Below are positions 1 through 11,200 of a DNA stretch of 36,911 bases, one piece after another. Source of the DNA: Lojkania enalia (lineage: Eukaryota > Ascomycota > Dothideomycetes > Pleosporales); NCBI GenBank assembly GCA_010094045.1, contig ML986652.1:117728-154638 (forward strand), written 5' to 3'. The position numbers and the translations under genes are program-made. Position 1 is the stretch's first letter. The number at the start of each line of letters is the position of its first letter. The notes under the pieces are model-generated. The model searched no databases. It was not told the DNA's origin and was given only the letters and a program-made list of their open reading frames with translations.

Positions 1-160
1 TAAACTAGTTAATTAAAGATAGCTAGCGGGCCATATTTATATATATAAAAAAGGGGTATATTAGCTAATATCTAGCGTAATATCCGGCGTAATATCAACC
101 GTAATATCGTACGTCGATATCTAATACAGCTTAGTAGACTAGCCGAAAATCCCTATAATA
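1..160 (-). repeat. Copia-A LTR, truncated by the window edge
   Basis: This stretch is co-linear, without gaps, with 901-1060, the inner part of the Copia-A LTR at 857-1060. Nearly all differences are G-to-A or C-to-T, so this copy has lost most TG dinucleotides that the 857-1060 copy keeps. It ends with the same terminal bases (ccctataata, against ccctataaca) and runs straight into Gypsy-A-type sequence at 161. It may be a solo LTR or the 5' LTR of another minus-strand Copia-A lying to the left; the window does not show which. Confidence 0.88.
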
Positions 161-856
161 GTTCCTTATTATAGATCTCCTAGTTTAGTTCTAAACCGGA
201 TAGAACCTTGCTATAAAATACTATAGGGTACTATTTTCCGTTAGAATATTTCTATAATAGTACTCCTATAACTACTCTATTAGAGGTATTAGTTTCTATT
301 TTTGTTTCTAACGCAGGGTTAAAGTAGTAGAGAGTAGATATACTTAATAGGGCTAACTTTAATTTCTTAAAAGTAATATTACATTTTAAAATCTATACGA
401 AAAGGGTTATAGGACTCTATAGTATAATAATTAGCTTTATAATACGCGAGAATTCTAGTACAAACTATTAATAAAATCTAGTAAAACCTAAGAAGGATTT
501 TACACCCGTTATAGTAGTAGGTAGCTGCTAGTTATATAGTACTTCTACCTTCTCTAGATTAACCTTAAGGCCTTTATTTAAAAGAATATAACTAAGGTAT
601 TTAGTTTAGATAATATAGAATTCGCTCTTCTTAATATTAACTTATAACCCTACTTAATATAATCTCTTAAGAACTTTCTTAACATAGATAGTATATATCG
701 CCTTATCTTTAAAATAGATAAGAATATTATCTAGGTAAGTAATATAGAAGTTATCTAGATAGTTGATTAATATATCGTTTATATAGTACTAGTAAGTTAC
801 TAGGCTGTTATATGATCTAAAAGGTAGAACTTTATACTTATAGGTTCTATATTAAG
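161..856 (-). pseudogene. Gypsy-A family pol fragment (reverse transcriptase and start of RNase H)
   Basis: The reverse complement aligns end to end with 26443-27138 of Gypsy-A. Both stretches are 696 bases long, so no net indel has occurred and divergence is by substitution. It covers the second half of the reverse transcriptase, including the catalytic YxDD box (near 720-760), and the start of the RNase H domain. It is bounded on both sides by Copia-A LTRs. The rest of this Gypsy copy is not seen: left of 161 lies an LTR, and right of Copia-A lies a pogo transposase instead of more Gypsy. It is saturated with stops and non-functional. Confidence 0.88.
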
Positions 857-1060
857 TGTAGTGAGAGGCGAATCTTGTCTCAGGGAGGGAGATAAGGAGC
901 TGAACTAGTTAATTGAAGATGGCCAGCAGGCCATATTTATGTACATGAAAAAGGGGTATATTAGCTAATATCCAGCGTGATATCCGGCGTGATATCGACC
1001 GTGATATTATACATTAATATCTAATACAGCTCGGTAGACTAGCTGAAAATCCCTATAACA
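857..1060 (-). repeat. Copia-A 3' LTR (lightly mutated copy)
   Basis: This is a 204-bp repeat matching 6315-6518. It begins tgtagtgagagg and ends ccctataaca, keeping intact TG and CA ends. It retains many TG/CA dinucleotides that the other two LTR copies have lost, yet three CG sites present in the others read as TA or CA here (around 1008-1018). Three 12-bp tandem units lie at 968-1003. Confidence 0.92.
968..1003. repeat. Three 12-bp tandem units inside the Copia-A LTR
   Basis: The units are atatccagcgtg, atatccggcgtg and atatcgaccgtg. Each carries a GATATC-like palindromic core and a CGTG or CGTA tail. The same array is at 6426-6461 and, more mutated, at 68-103, so it is ancestral to the LTR. 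Such arrays in LTRs can be promoter or factor-binding sites; that role is inference. Confidence 0.75.
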
Positions 1061-1073
1061 CACCCCCCCAGCT
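1061..1073 (-). other. Copia-A polypurine tract
   Basis: Immediately inside the left LTR the plus strand reads caccccccca gct, which is a G-rich polypurine run ending in GTG on the element's own strand. This is the expected place and composition for the plus-strand DNA priming site of a minus-strand element, and it almost matches the tract of the Copia-B family. Confidence 0.8.
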
Positions 1074-1079
1074 TTAACT

Positions 1080-4000
1080 ACGAAGGAGAAGCTGCGTCGA
1101 AAAAAATAAAGGTAGATACTATACTAAAAGAGGTAAATTATATAGAGTAACTAGTAGTAGAGCTAAGTACGCTTGCAGAAATATTAATTTAATATAATAT
1201 AGGGTGAGTTATAATCAATTTTTAATCACCCTCTAAGATTCTTGTTAGTAATCGATTTATTTAGCTGATAGAAATTCCTGAGATTCGATTCTAGCTGAAA
1301 TATCTTCTATTTTCAGTTGCTTAATAAACTTTTAGTATTGTTGCGGCTGCAGAACTTTTGTAAAACCGTCGGCTAGCATTAGATTCGTTAGTTGCCAACT
1401 GATTATAAGTTTCTACTCTACTACTTCTTAACATAGCTAGTGCTAGTATATATCTATATAGCGAAGTTTGGTATTAAAATACTTAGATAGCTTATTTACG
1501 ATATCTACTATTTATTAATTATTATAAAGTAGTACTAGTTGCGCGTTAATATAGAAGTATAGTAAAGCAAAGGCCTTCTACTACTACTCTATTTCTAATC
1601 CGGCGACTAATAGTACTAATAATTCTACTTTAGTAGTCGATTTTATAACTGTACGCTAAATTAAGGCTTTTTAATTAATTAGCATCCTAAAAAGTTAAAA
1701 TATATAGTTGTAGAAACTTCAACAAGTATTAGGATTATTGCTAAAAGCTGTATTAGATATACTATAGAATAATAATTGTTCTACGGGGTTAATATAATTA
1801 GTATTACTACTCTAGCTAATGGTAGAGGTATTTTATATATTATCAGCTGTTACTGTAATTGCTAAGTACTTTATACTAATTAGATATCGCTATACCCTTA
1901 AGATAGCGTTAATATAATAATTGCTAGGGTTCTAGAGGTATTATAATAATATTAAGTACGCTTATACGATATTAGAGCGTGTAAAAACTGCAATCCAGGC
2001 TAGATAACCAATTAGTTGTTAGTAGTAAGATATCCTATTAGAGGATTCCTTAGTAGCGGCTAGCAGCACGTTCTCGTGTAGAGGCGTACTCAGCGCCTTC
2101 TTATTAACTATAACATTAAATCGCGCTGCTACCTTATTAATAAATAAGTTCTATAGCAGCTAGGTCTTATACTATTATATATTACGTACGACTTAAACTT
2201 CTAGAAACTAATTTAGATCTCTAAGGGATCGAAGTTTATATTTATTACTTAATTACGATTCAAATTTCTGCTTAGTAGAAATATTTAATAGGTAAACTAG
2301 GATTATAATATTGTTAATATAAAAGAAGACGATTAGCTTATCGTTTACGTATAAGTAAGATATTTCTAGTACTATTTTAAGGCCTAATTACCTTAGAGTC
2401 CTATCCAGCTTATAATACTAAAGTTTTAGAGTATCCTTAAGACTGTATATAGCTTTCTATAGTTATAGATATTTCCTATACTTATATACGAAACCTTCTA
2501 GTATATAGATATATATTAACCTGTCTAATCGGCAGTTAAGAAATATATTAACAATATTGAACTAGTATATATTAAGTTTAAAATGAGTTGCAATTAATAT
2601 TAGAAAGTAAAAGGTTCGTGCAGCTAGTATAGTAGTATAGGTATCTCTCTATTAAGATTGTAGATTGCTACGTACGACTAATCTAGCCTTAAATTTATAT
2701 AGGAAACTGTTCTCATTAAATTTATATGCGAATACCCATATTACTAGGAGAATTTTAGTAGAGTTTTAGAGGATTGTTACCTTTTACTAGGTATCTATAT
2801 CCTTCTACTTCTATAACTTAGCGCGATAGGTTTTATAGAAGCTAGTACTAAAAGAGTAATTCTTTAGATCTTTATAGTACTTTAATTCTAGCAGAAGCTG
2901 ATTGCGATGATATTTTCTAATAGTACGAGTTTCCTTTATATAATTTGCCGGTATTAGCTTACTATTAGACAGTACTATAAAGGTAGTAAAGTATAACTAA
3001 GGCGGCCTGCGGTTACGTAAGAACCTGCCTCTCTAGATTATATTATCCCTTAATATTTAACTACTAATTTCTTCCCTCTGCGGGGTATTATTTGTTCTTC
3101 TTAAGGGTATATAAGTATAAGGAGGTGACAGTTACTATCTTTATAGTAAATTATCGCTAAACGCAGTATCTTTACTATCTACTAGTAGCGCTGTAGGGGT
3201 ATCCTGATTCCTTAGTACTAGCGCTGGTGTTAATTCTAGTATTAGGAGTTTCTAATTACTAGTAATATCGTCGATTTATTCTTTAAAAATAGTATTCTCT
3301 TACTAATAGGCCTTCTTACTAATTAAATTACCTGCTAACTTAGCAGAGATATCTTAATTAGGCAGCTGATCCTCGTAAATCGCTTCTACAATTTCAATCG
3401 TTTTATTATTACTACTATTAATAGAACTCTTAATATCGTTAATTTGAAAAAGAATCTTCTCTAGGGATTCTTTTAGCGGATACTCTTTCTCCTTACTAGA
3501 TATAATATCGCTAAATATAACGTCCCTAGTATTAAGTACTCGTTTTAGTTTTAGAATCAGCACTCGGTATATATTTATACTCCTATATCGTAAGAGTTTC
3601 CCGATTAGTACCTGTAATACTAGTTTATCGCCTCTTAACAGAGTTTTATCTAAAATATATACTCGCGATCCTATAACTTAAAAGTAAATAAGAGACAGTT
3701 TATAGCTAAAAACGGCCTTATATAGGGTTTTAAATCGAAGGCTTACAATCAGCGTCCTATTAAGTAGGTATATCGCTATATAAGCTAATTCGTTAGCGTA
3801 TTTATTAGAGATATCGCCTTCTATCGCGAGAATACACGCGTGGGTCATAATTTAGTACCCTACTCGCTCCGCTAGGCTATTCTACTCAGGCGTACGAGGC
3901 GCGCGAGCTTCAATTATAATTCCTTAATTAAGTAATACTTCTATAAGTTCTAAGAAGCTTAAGTTGTTATCTATATAAATATATACAATCTTTCTTTTAT

Positions 4001-6076
4001 ACTATTATTTAATTTTTACTAACAGTATTTTAAAGGCTTTTATAAGGGTGGATTTCAACCGATCGTATATTATAAATCCCTTATACTACCGGGACACCTA
4101 ATTAACTATATAAAATAGGTATCTTTTACTATTATAGTACCTCTTACGGTTCTTCTAAAGTTATATAATATTAATCGCAATTCTCTCGAATAGTTTAGTA
4201 GCTGGGTAAAGCTAACTATACTAGCTAATCTACTATAATAACTTCGCTTGTATATATGTCTAGCAATCTTACTATACTAGTACTTCTTAATTACTTAACT
4301 AGATACCCTCAGCTGCCTAAAGTAGGGCTAATACTAAATCTCTATCTAGATAGCCTAATAATTAGTACGCTTCAGCTAAAGAAATAATTTATATTAGTTG
4401 CTGGTAATAAAAAGGCTTTTTCTTAATTACTACAACTATCTTATATCTGGAAAGCGAATCGAGTAGAAGCCTTTTTACTAGGTCCGCGTCTAGTAGCTAG
4501 TAGCTGTTAAACAACTCTAAATAACAAATAATATTGTAGTAATTATACTAGTAAAGGCAATCTCTACCTAAGTCGAACTAGATACCCTATTCCCTATTTC
4601 TAATTAGAGCTATTATATTAGTTAGCAACTAAGGGATATAAACGACTTCTATTAACTTAATATCCCTTAGGCCCGCAGGAGAATTAATTGTAATTATAAT
4701 AGTACCCTATTCTAATATAAGGTATATACTACCTCCCGCAGCGATTTTATCTTTAAAATTCGCCATCCGAGTAGTCTACTAACTAAAAGCCTTAGAGTTG
4801 TATATATAGATATTAGAACCTAGATTAAGTATCTACCGATTTAGGATACTAGTATCTTCTTTCTTAGGGGTAGTACTCGCTGAAAAATTGCCCCTTTAAA
4901 TTACCTAGGTATTTCCCTAGAGGCCAGCAGCTTTTATAGAGGCTTTACTATCGAACAAAGATTTTAACTTCTTATATTTTTCCATATTTACCTTTAGGGT
5001 ATTCTTTTTTCCCTAGTTATTCCTATTTAAGATATTATCTCGGGCTTTTAATATTTCCTAATCTAGTATCTAGTTTAGTAGCCTAATTGATTCGTTTACG
5101 TACTCGCAATTACTCTAGAAGTGCCGCTTCTTACAGAAGTAGGGTAGTAGAGTACGCAATCGCGAACCGGATTTTTCTTAAGGCTACTATATAGTACTAT
5201 CAGAATTTGCTTAAAGAATTAATAGATATTATAAAGCTATAAATAAGCCGAGCGCCTTCTATAGATTAAAATATCTATAGTAATTAGTATATTAGTATAC
5301 TAATTGTTCAATCGTAGGAATCGGTTAATTAATCCTACCTAGCTTATTTTTAGCGTTAATTGGTACTATATAGATTAGCGCCCACACCTTATCTTTCTTA
5401 GTAACCGTTAGAAGAAAATCCTTTTCTACTCTAAGGCCCTAAACTTCTGCTAAGCTAGTAGCCTTAGTATAATAGATTACCTAATTCTACTAATTTAGCT
5501 ACTTCTCTACCTCTCTATCGGTTGGGTACTTAAGGAGAGCTTAATATTCCTTCTAGATTAGTTGCTCCCTCAACTTAATAGTAGGCGCTAACTTTTCCTA
5601 TAAGATTCTAAGAATCTTATAGCTGGTTATATTATCGCTAAGTATTATTTTATATTAAGGCGATGTTATCGTTAGGATATTACTATATATAGTACGGAGA
5701 GTGTTATCGATCTTAATCTAATCCTTCTTCTATTAGTTATACTAGTTCCTTACCCAGTTTTAATCTGTTGTTTGTATCGAGGTTATCTCCTTATATATAA
5801 CTCTACTAGAGGGGTATCTTTCTATTTCCCCTTCTGGGTTTATCTTCAGGGTCCGGAACTCACCTATATTAGAGAGGGGAGGTTCTAGCCTATAGATTTT
5901 AACCTTTTTAAGAGGTATGCTTGGATCTAAATATTCCTATACCCTCAGCCTACTAGCTATTAGTTTATACTGCTCGAGCTAATCCTCCTAATTACTAGAA
6001 GTACTAAGTATCTTCTTCTTAGATATAGCTATAGAGGAGTATACAACCGTTACAACACTAGAAATATACTGGGATA
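1080..6076 (-). pseudogene. Copia-A gag-pol polyprotein pseudogene
   Basis: Conceptual translation of the minus strand gives a Ty1/Copia polyprotein in fragments. Gag lies about 5000-6076; the probable start codon reads ATA instead of ATG near 6075, and a weak zinc-knuckle-like remnant (CKKRHF, then NC) sits near 5090-5140. A protease remnant (NLGSNI, where DxGS is expected) is near 4810-4830. The integrase zinc region is near 4260-4480 and the integrase core carries a PEQNGLAER-like box at 3860-3895, with Q changed to stop. Reverse transcriptase has its FYVDD box changed to FYINN (about 2298-2330), and RNase H lies towards 1080-1560. Stops are mostly TAG/TAA where Gln or Trp is expected. It cannot encode a working product. 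Confidence 0.88.
3354..3563 (-). pseudogene. 69-codon open remnant between Copia-A integrase and reverse transcriptase
   Basis: This is the longest ATG-initiated open frame in the window. The peptide contains KRVLNTRDVIF, the typical Copia motif linking the integrase core to the reverse transcriptase, where a TRDV(I/T)F box precedes an acidic linker. The frame continues upstream of the ATG as integrase without a break in homology, so this is a surviving scrap of the polyprotein and not a small gene. Its acidic, CpA-poor codons may explain why it escaped stops. Confidence 0.85.
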
Positions 6077-6301
6077 TATTAATACTAGAGAATAAAATAG
6101 CCTTAAACGTAATATAACGTGTTAATAGGCTTACAAAGTATAGAATTTGCACGTAATTCTAATAGCTGAGTGCCCAAAAAAATCGTTGGTAAACGATAAA
6201 GATAATAATATCGCGATATTACGATACTAAATAAAAAAGGTGTAATATCGATCGCGATATATATATAAAAAGGTTAAGTTGCAGTTATTTTAGTGCGGTA
6301 A

Positions 6302-6314
6302 CCGGGCTTATAAC
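6302..6314 (-). other. Copia-A primer-binding site, initiator tRNA-Met anticodon-arm type
   Basis: Directly inside the 5' LTR the element strand reads gttataagcccgg. With one RIP-type G-to-A reversal (gttatgagcccgg) it is the complement of the anticodon stem-loop of eukaryotic initiator tRNA-Met (...ggctcataac...). Drosophila copia is known to prime from a 5'-half fragment of that tRNA. Both copies of the unrelated Copia-B family carry the same 13 bases at the same place. Confidence 0.78.
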
Positions 6315-6518
6315 TATAGTAAGAGGCGAATCTTGTCTCAGGGAGGGAGATAAGGAGCTGAACTAGTTGATTGAAGATAGCTAGCGGGCTATATTTATGT
6401 ATATGAAAAAGGGGTATATTAGCTGATATCCAGCGTAATATCCGGCGTAATATCGACCGTAATATCGTACGTCGATATCTAATACAGCTCGGTAGACTAG
6501 CTAAAAATCCCTATAATA
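6315..6518 (-). repeat. Copia-A 5' LTR (heavily mutated copy)
   Basis: This 204-bp repeat matches 857-1060. The outer end reads tatagtaagagg against tgtagtgagagg, and the inner TG sites are mostly TA. It keeps the CG sites lost from the left LTR. It abuts the pogo-like transposase fragment at 6519. Confidence 0.92.
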
Positions 6519-6704
6519 TAAAGAAGTAGGTATATTATATAATTAGAAAATTTTAGTTTTTAAGAATAGTTAGATAAATAACACGCTTAGTCTTAAATAG
6601 CTAAAGTACTTTAATAAGTATATAAAAATACGTTAGATAAAATCGTATAGACTATTTATTTTAGACGGCTATAAAAGCTACTTTAACTAGGAATTTAAAG
6701 ATTA
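6519..6704 (+). pseudogene. Pogo-1 transposase, upstream fragment (DDE superfamily, Fot1-like)
   Basis: The plus-strand frame with codons starting at 6700 reads as the middle of a Fot1/pogo-like DDE transposase. It contains a W-I-N-N-T-L-S-L-K-(W)-L-K-Y-F box, then R-L-F-I-L-D-G, where the Asp at 6664-6666 is the second catalytic residue and is intact. The frame breaks after F-K-D at the GATTA target duplication of Gypsy-B and resumes in phase at 19472. The N-terminal half is missing, replaced on the left by Copia-A. TGG and CAG codons have become stops. Fot1/Pogo membership is firm; the exact subfamily is not. Confidence 0.82.
6700..6704. repeat. Left target-site duplication of Gypsy-B (GATTA)
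   Basis: GATTA lies directly outside the left LTR and again at 19472-19476. It matches the 5-bp duplication of Ty3/Gypsy integrases and falls within one codon phase of the Pogo-1 transposase, which confirms the LTR ends. Confidence 0.9.
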
Positions 6705-7246
6705 TATTACTAACCTATATACTACTAGTATATATAATAACCGCTGTTGCAGTCGTATACGCGCTAAGGCCTTATTTATATTAGGTTAGTTAGAGGTAGT
6801 AACTTTAGTAAAAAGAGAGTAGTAGAATTGCCTAGTTCTTCGAGTATAATAAATATATTCTTAGAAGTCTAATATAGTAATAAGATAAATCTACGAGAAT
6901 AACTATATAGGATTTAATCTACTAAGAAGATTTTCCGTCTTATATAGTTAGGTCTAAAACTATTAAGCCTAGCTTATTAGGTCTATTAGGTCTATTAGGT
7001 CTACTCTACTATACCTAATACTTCTACTATTATTATATATATAGGTTATACTATACCTTATTATCTAGCTAATTATCTCCCCAGTTTCTATAGTCCTACT
7101 ATTTACTATCCGATAATTAGTTCTTAATATACTTCTACCTATTATTACTTTATTAATCCTCGTCTAAGTTAATCTATATAGCAGCTAATATTAGATTAAG
7201 CCCTAGTTATAAAAGTAGTACCTTTTAGTATTCTATATTTATAATA
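6705..7246 (-). repeat. Gypsy-B 3' LTR
   Basis: This is a 542-bp direct repeat of 18930-19471. On the plus strand it starts tattactaacc and ends ttataata, which is TG...CA after RIP. It includes three exact 9-bp tandem copies of tattaggtc at 6975-7001 (also 19200-19226). Confidence 0.92.
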
Positions 7247-7266
7247 CTTATTCCCTCTTCTATAAG
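7247..7266 (-). other. Probable Gypsy-B polypurine tract
   Basis: The plus strand is pyrimidine-rich just inside the left LTR (cttattccctcttctataag), so the element strand is a purine-rich run next to the 3' LTR, as needed for plus-strand priming. RIP makes the exact ends uncertain. Confidence 0.55.
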
Positions 7267-7650
7267 TTCGTCCTAAAGCTTTTTAATCTATTATCTTACC
7301 TATTCTATCTAGATATAATATCCTACTATTTCTAGCAGCTTATTCTAACTTCTAGTATATTCTATATAGGTATACTATAGTATTATATCTATATTTTTCC
7401 GTTCTAGGGTTAGTACTTTATATATTCTAGTAGGTCCTACTCAACTCGCGAGTATAGCCCTATTCTTCCTTCTTTTTTTTTTTCTACTATACTAAAGGTT
7501 TAACACGAAAATACTTGTACCTATAACTATTATACTAGTTACTTAATTCTTTTACTAGGTATTATAATAGATTCGTCTTACTATTATTTAAACTATTAGT
7601 CTGCGAACTATAACTATTATAATAATACTACTCTTTCTTCTATATATAGA

Positions 7651-8101
7651 GAATATCTTTCTTAGGGTTTATCCTACGATTTTTCTCTAACTAAGGGTGT
7701 TTTTCGCTGCTTCCTAGCGAATATATTAAAGGCCTATAAGGAGTCTACCTCTATCTATTAAGATTTCGTAGCTACTAAGAAAGAGGAAATTTATTACCTT
7801 AAAAAATCTACGCGTTGCTATTATATAGCTCTTTCTCGCCTAGAGCGCGCTAAGAAACGCGTCTATTTTCTAGAAGAGTATAGTCTTAATCTTAGGAAAT
7901 AAGAGGTAAAGTTAATAGAAGAGTAAGAGAAGTTAGAGGAAGAGAAGAGGAGGTCCGCCGGGTCTGAAGCGCTCTCTTCTATTACTCCGAGTTCTATATA
8001 AGAGGTTCCTTCTATATTACTACCGCTATTACTTTCTAACTAGGCTCTTCTTAATAATCTATTATTCTAGCCTTTTAGTAAAACTCCTTTAGCTTTATAA
8101 T
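7651..8101 (+). pseudogene. Antisense reading frame in the 3' region of Gypsy-B, coiled-coil-like
   Basis: One plus-strand frame, opposite to Gypsy-B, stays coherent for about 117 codons (7651-8001) with five stops (7663, 7759, 7900, 7924, 7999), each one C-to-T change from Gln or Arg. I counted roughly ten stops in each of the three opposite-strand frames there. The peptide is rich in Lys, Glu and Arg and looks like a coiled coil: pieces include DFVATKKEEIYYLKK, ALSRLERAKKRVYFLEE and KLEEEKRRSAGSEALSS. The tail becomes Ser/Pro-rich and fades by 8101. I do not recognise the family. Extra antisense ORFs between pol and the 3' LTR are known in some plant Ty3/Gypsy elements (Grande is one), so the layout has precedent; a function is unproven. 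Confidence 0.5.
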
Positions 8102-8299
8102 ATAGTTGGTTAGGTTCTATATTAGTTCTTATAAACTTCCCTCTTATAGGTATCTTTTCTACTTTACTAGATACTTCTACTAACGTCTAAACCGCTTTTT
8201 TACTAGTATATATTCTACTTTATATTTCTATTCCGGTTCTATATTAATAGTTTCTTATAGTAGTATATTATCTAGTATTAGTTCTAGTTTTAACTTATA

Positions 8300-11200
8300 A
8301 GATACTAGATATATTTTTATATTACTTAGTAGTCTTAGCTTAAAATTTATAGGTCTAATCTATTCTTTAATTAGAAATAGTCCTATTCTTTTATAATCTA
8401 ACTTTTTATAGGTCTCTTAGTCTTTAAGTTTTTTGTTAATAGAAACACTTTACCTCTCTTCTTAAAGGTTAGTTCTTTAATTCTTAACTTATTAGCCTAT
8501 TCTACTATTTTAAGATTTCTTAACTAAATCCTTTTCTTAAATTAATTGTAGATTTCTTTTATTTTCTTAGCTTTCCAGTCTACTAGTAGAACTGGGGATT
8601 CTTTCTTATTCTATTCCTAATATATAATAGCTTTCTATCTATAGTTAGTTTTAAAGAATATAGTCCCTATAGTACTTTAGGTTGTTTTATTATAGGCTAT
8701 CTATATTATAGGTAATAATTCGATCTAATTATTTTATTATTTATTAATATATATCCTTAAATATATTTCTAGGTTCTAGTTAACTTATTCTATCTAACCG
8801 TTTATTTATAGGTAGAAACTAGTTAATATCTATTATTAGATTCCTATCTTTCTTATCTATCTCTACTAGTATTTAGATGTAAACAACTTATCTCTATCTA
8901 AAGTAATATATTTTAAAACTCTATACTCCGCGAATATTATATATAATAACTTATACGCTAGTTTAGATACTATTATTATTTCTAATACTAGTCTAAAGTA
9001 TATATATTTTATTGGTTAATCTACTATATTTATAATTATATTATATTTTCTTTCTAATTCTAATTCTATTAATTCTAATAGTTTCGTTATAAAATTCATT
9101 ATAATCTATTCCTATAGTTCTTTAAATGCTTCTAATAGCTATAAGAATTTATAAAGCTTATATTTTATAGCCTTATTCTTTCTATATTCTATATACTTAT
9201 AGAGTATATCTTATACTTTTCTTCTTATATTAGTAAGGGTAAAACTCTTCTATAGCTTTTACTCTATTTCTACTACTCTTAGGTATTTCTATTCTAGCGA
9301 TTTATATAATTCTTTTATTATCTACTAATATACGTAAAAGTATATATATAGTTGTTTTTAAGTTATATTTTCGTTTACCTTTACTTCTTTACTACTTATT
9401 AGATATTACTCTACTATTTATATATCCCTTAGCTTTTACTATTAAGCTTATTCTAGTATAGTTAGTTTTATAACTTAGGCGACTTATAGATAGTTATATA
9501 TAAGAGATCTATCTAATTTCTATTTTAGAATCGCGTCTCTTTTATATTTTTCCTTAGTTATATAGTTAGCTCTATAACTTAGTACGTCTACAGCTATATT
9601 TTCTAACCCTTTCTAGTATATTATTTTAAAGTTATAGTCTACTAATTGTTTTACTTATCGTATTTATCCTTTTATAAGTTCTTTTATTATTATAAAGTAT
9701 ATAAGGTTTTTATAATCTGGCTAGACTTTAAATGGGTATTTAGTTCCTACTAAATATACTCGCTATTCTCTTAACACTTTAACTATTACTAATAGTTCTT
9801 TATTATATATATTATAGTTGAGTTCTTCCAGTTTTATTTTTCTTAAAAAGTAGGCTCGTAGCTTCTACTTTCTATCTTTATCTTACTAACTTAAGTAAGC
9901 GCTTATTATTTTATCTAAAGTATCAGTTTCTACTTAAAATTACTTCTCTAGGTCTAATATTCTTAGTATTAATACTAAAGTAAAGTAGGCTTTTAGTTCT
10001 TTAAAGGCTTTTTACTATACTTCTTACTATTCGAACCCTTTTTCTTTTTTAATAATTTCTATTAAGGGTACTACTACTCTAGAGTACCTGTTTATAAATT
10101 TTCTATAGAAATTCGTAAAGTCTAAGAATAATTGGACTTATTTAACTAAGATAGATACTAGTTATTCTAGTATCGCTTTAACCTTTTCTTATTCTATTTT
10201 AATACCGTCTCTAGATATCTAAAATTCTAGCAACCCTATTCCTATTTTATAAAACTTATATTTCTCTGGGCTATAAGTAATTTATACTCCTATAGTTTCG
10301 CTAATACTTTTCTAATATATTTCTTATACTCTCTTAGCAATCTATTTATATAAACTAGAATATTATCTAGATATACTATTATAAATATATCTAGGTATTT
10401 TCTTAACGCGTTATTTATAACTGTTTAAAAGGTTGCTAGTATATTTATAAGTTTAAATAGTATTACTAGATATTTAAAGAAACCTTCTCTTATCTTAAAT
10501 ACCGTTTTCTATTCGTAGCCCTCTTTTATCTAAATTTAGTAGTATCCTTCTCTTATATTAAACTTTATAAACTACTTAGCTCCTTATAATTAACTTATAA
10601 GTTCTATTATTCTAGATAATAGGTATCTATTTTTCTTTGTTATATTATTTAGTTGCTTATAGTTTACGTATAACCTTAGTTTACTATTCTTTTTAGATAC
10701 GAATAGTATTGGTAATACTATTTTACTCTAGCTTAGTTATATATACCCTCTTACTAAATTCTTTTAGATGTACTTTTTAAGTTCTTCTCTTTACTCTTAG
10801 TTTTAGTCGTATATTAGACCAGGTTTTAGTTTCTTTTTATCCTTAATAATAATCTTATAGTTATATTCCTTATACTTAAGTAATCCTCCGTTCTCTACTT
10901 CTTTATATAGCCCTATAAATTCGCTATAATTCTCTTAAATTTCTTAAAGTATACTATTATTCTATAGTTCCTTATATACTTTTTAAACCACGATAATACC
11001 TAATATCCATTTTATCTTCTTAAAATATCTAGCTATCGTAGCTACTAATACTCTCTATATTAACTATAGTCCTAAGAGATACCTTACCCTATACTATTCT
11101 ACTACCTATTCTATCTTAGATTAGTTCTATAGCCTATAAACTATCCCTTACTACTAATCTACTCTAGAATTATATTTAGCTAACTAGTCTATATCTTATA

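Larger units (their letters stand above)
857..6518 (-). mobile_element. Copia-A, full-length Ty1/Copia retrotransposon, RIP-degraded
   Basis: This 5662-bp element is bounded by two 204-bp direct repeats (857-1060 and 6315-6518). Their outer ends are TG/TA and CA/TA, as expected for LTR termini after RIP. Internal order on the minus strand is primer site, gag, protease, integrase, reverse transcriptase, RNase H, polypurine tract; integrase before RT is diagnostic of Ty1/Copia. The flanks are unusual: left is minus-strand Gypsy-A sequence, right is a Fot1/pogo-like transposase. The adjacent pentamers (ttaag, taaag) differ by a transversion, so I do not see a convincing target-site duplication. 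This suggests a recombinant element. Confidence 0.92.

Noticed and set aside
3354..3563. A small independent protein-coding gene (69 codons, minus strand)
   Set aside because: The peptide is the Copia linker between integrase and RT (TRDVIF block), continuous with pol homology on both sides.
852..6523. ttaag/taaag as a target-site duplication for Copia-A
   Set aside because: The mismatch is a transversion, which RIP does not produce, and the two flanks are unrelated elements.
6975..7001. CRISPR-like direct repeats (tattaggtc three times, also 19200-19226)
   Set aside because: The copies are contiguous without spacers and belong to the Gypsy-B LTR microsatellite.
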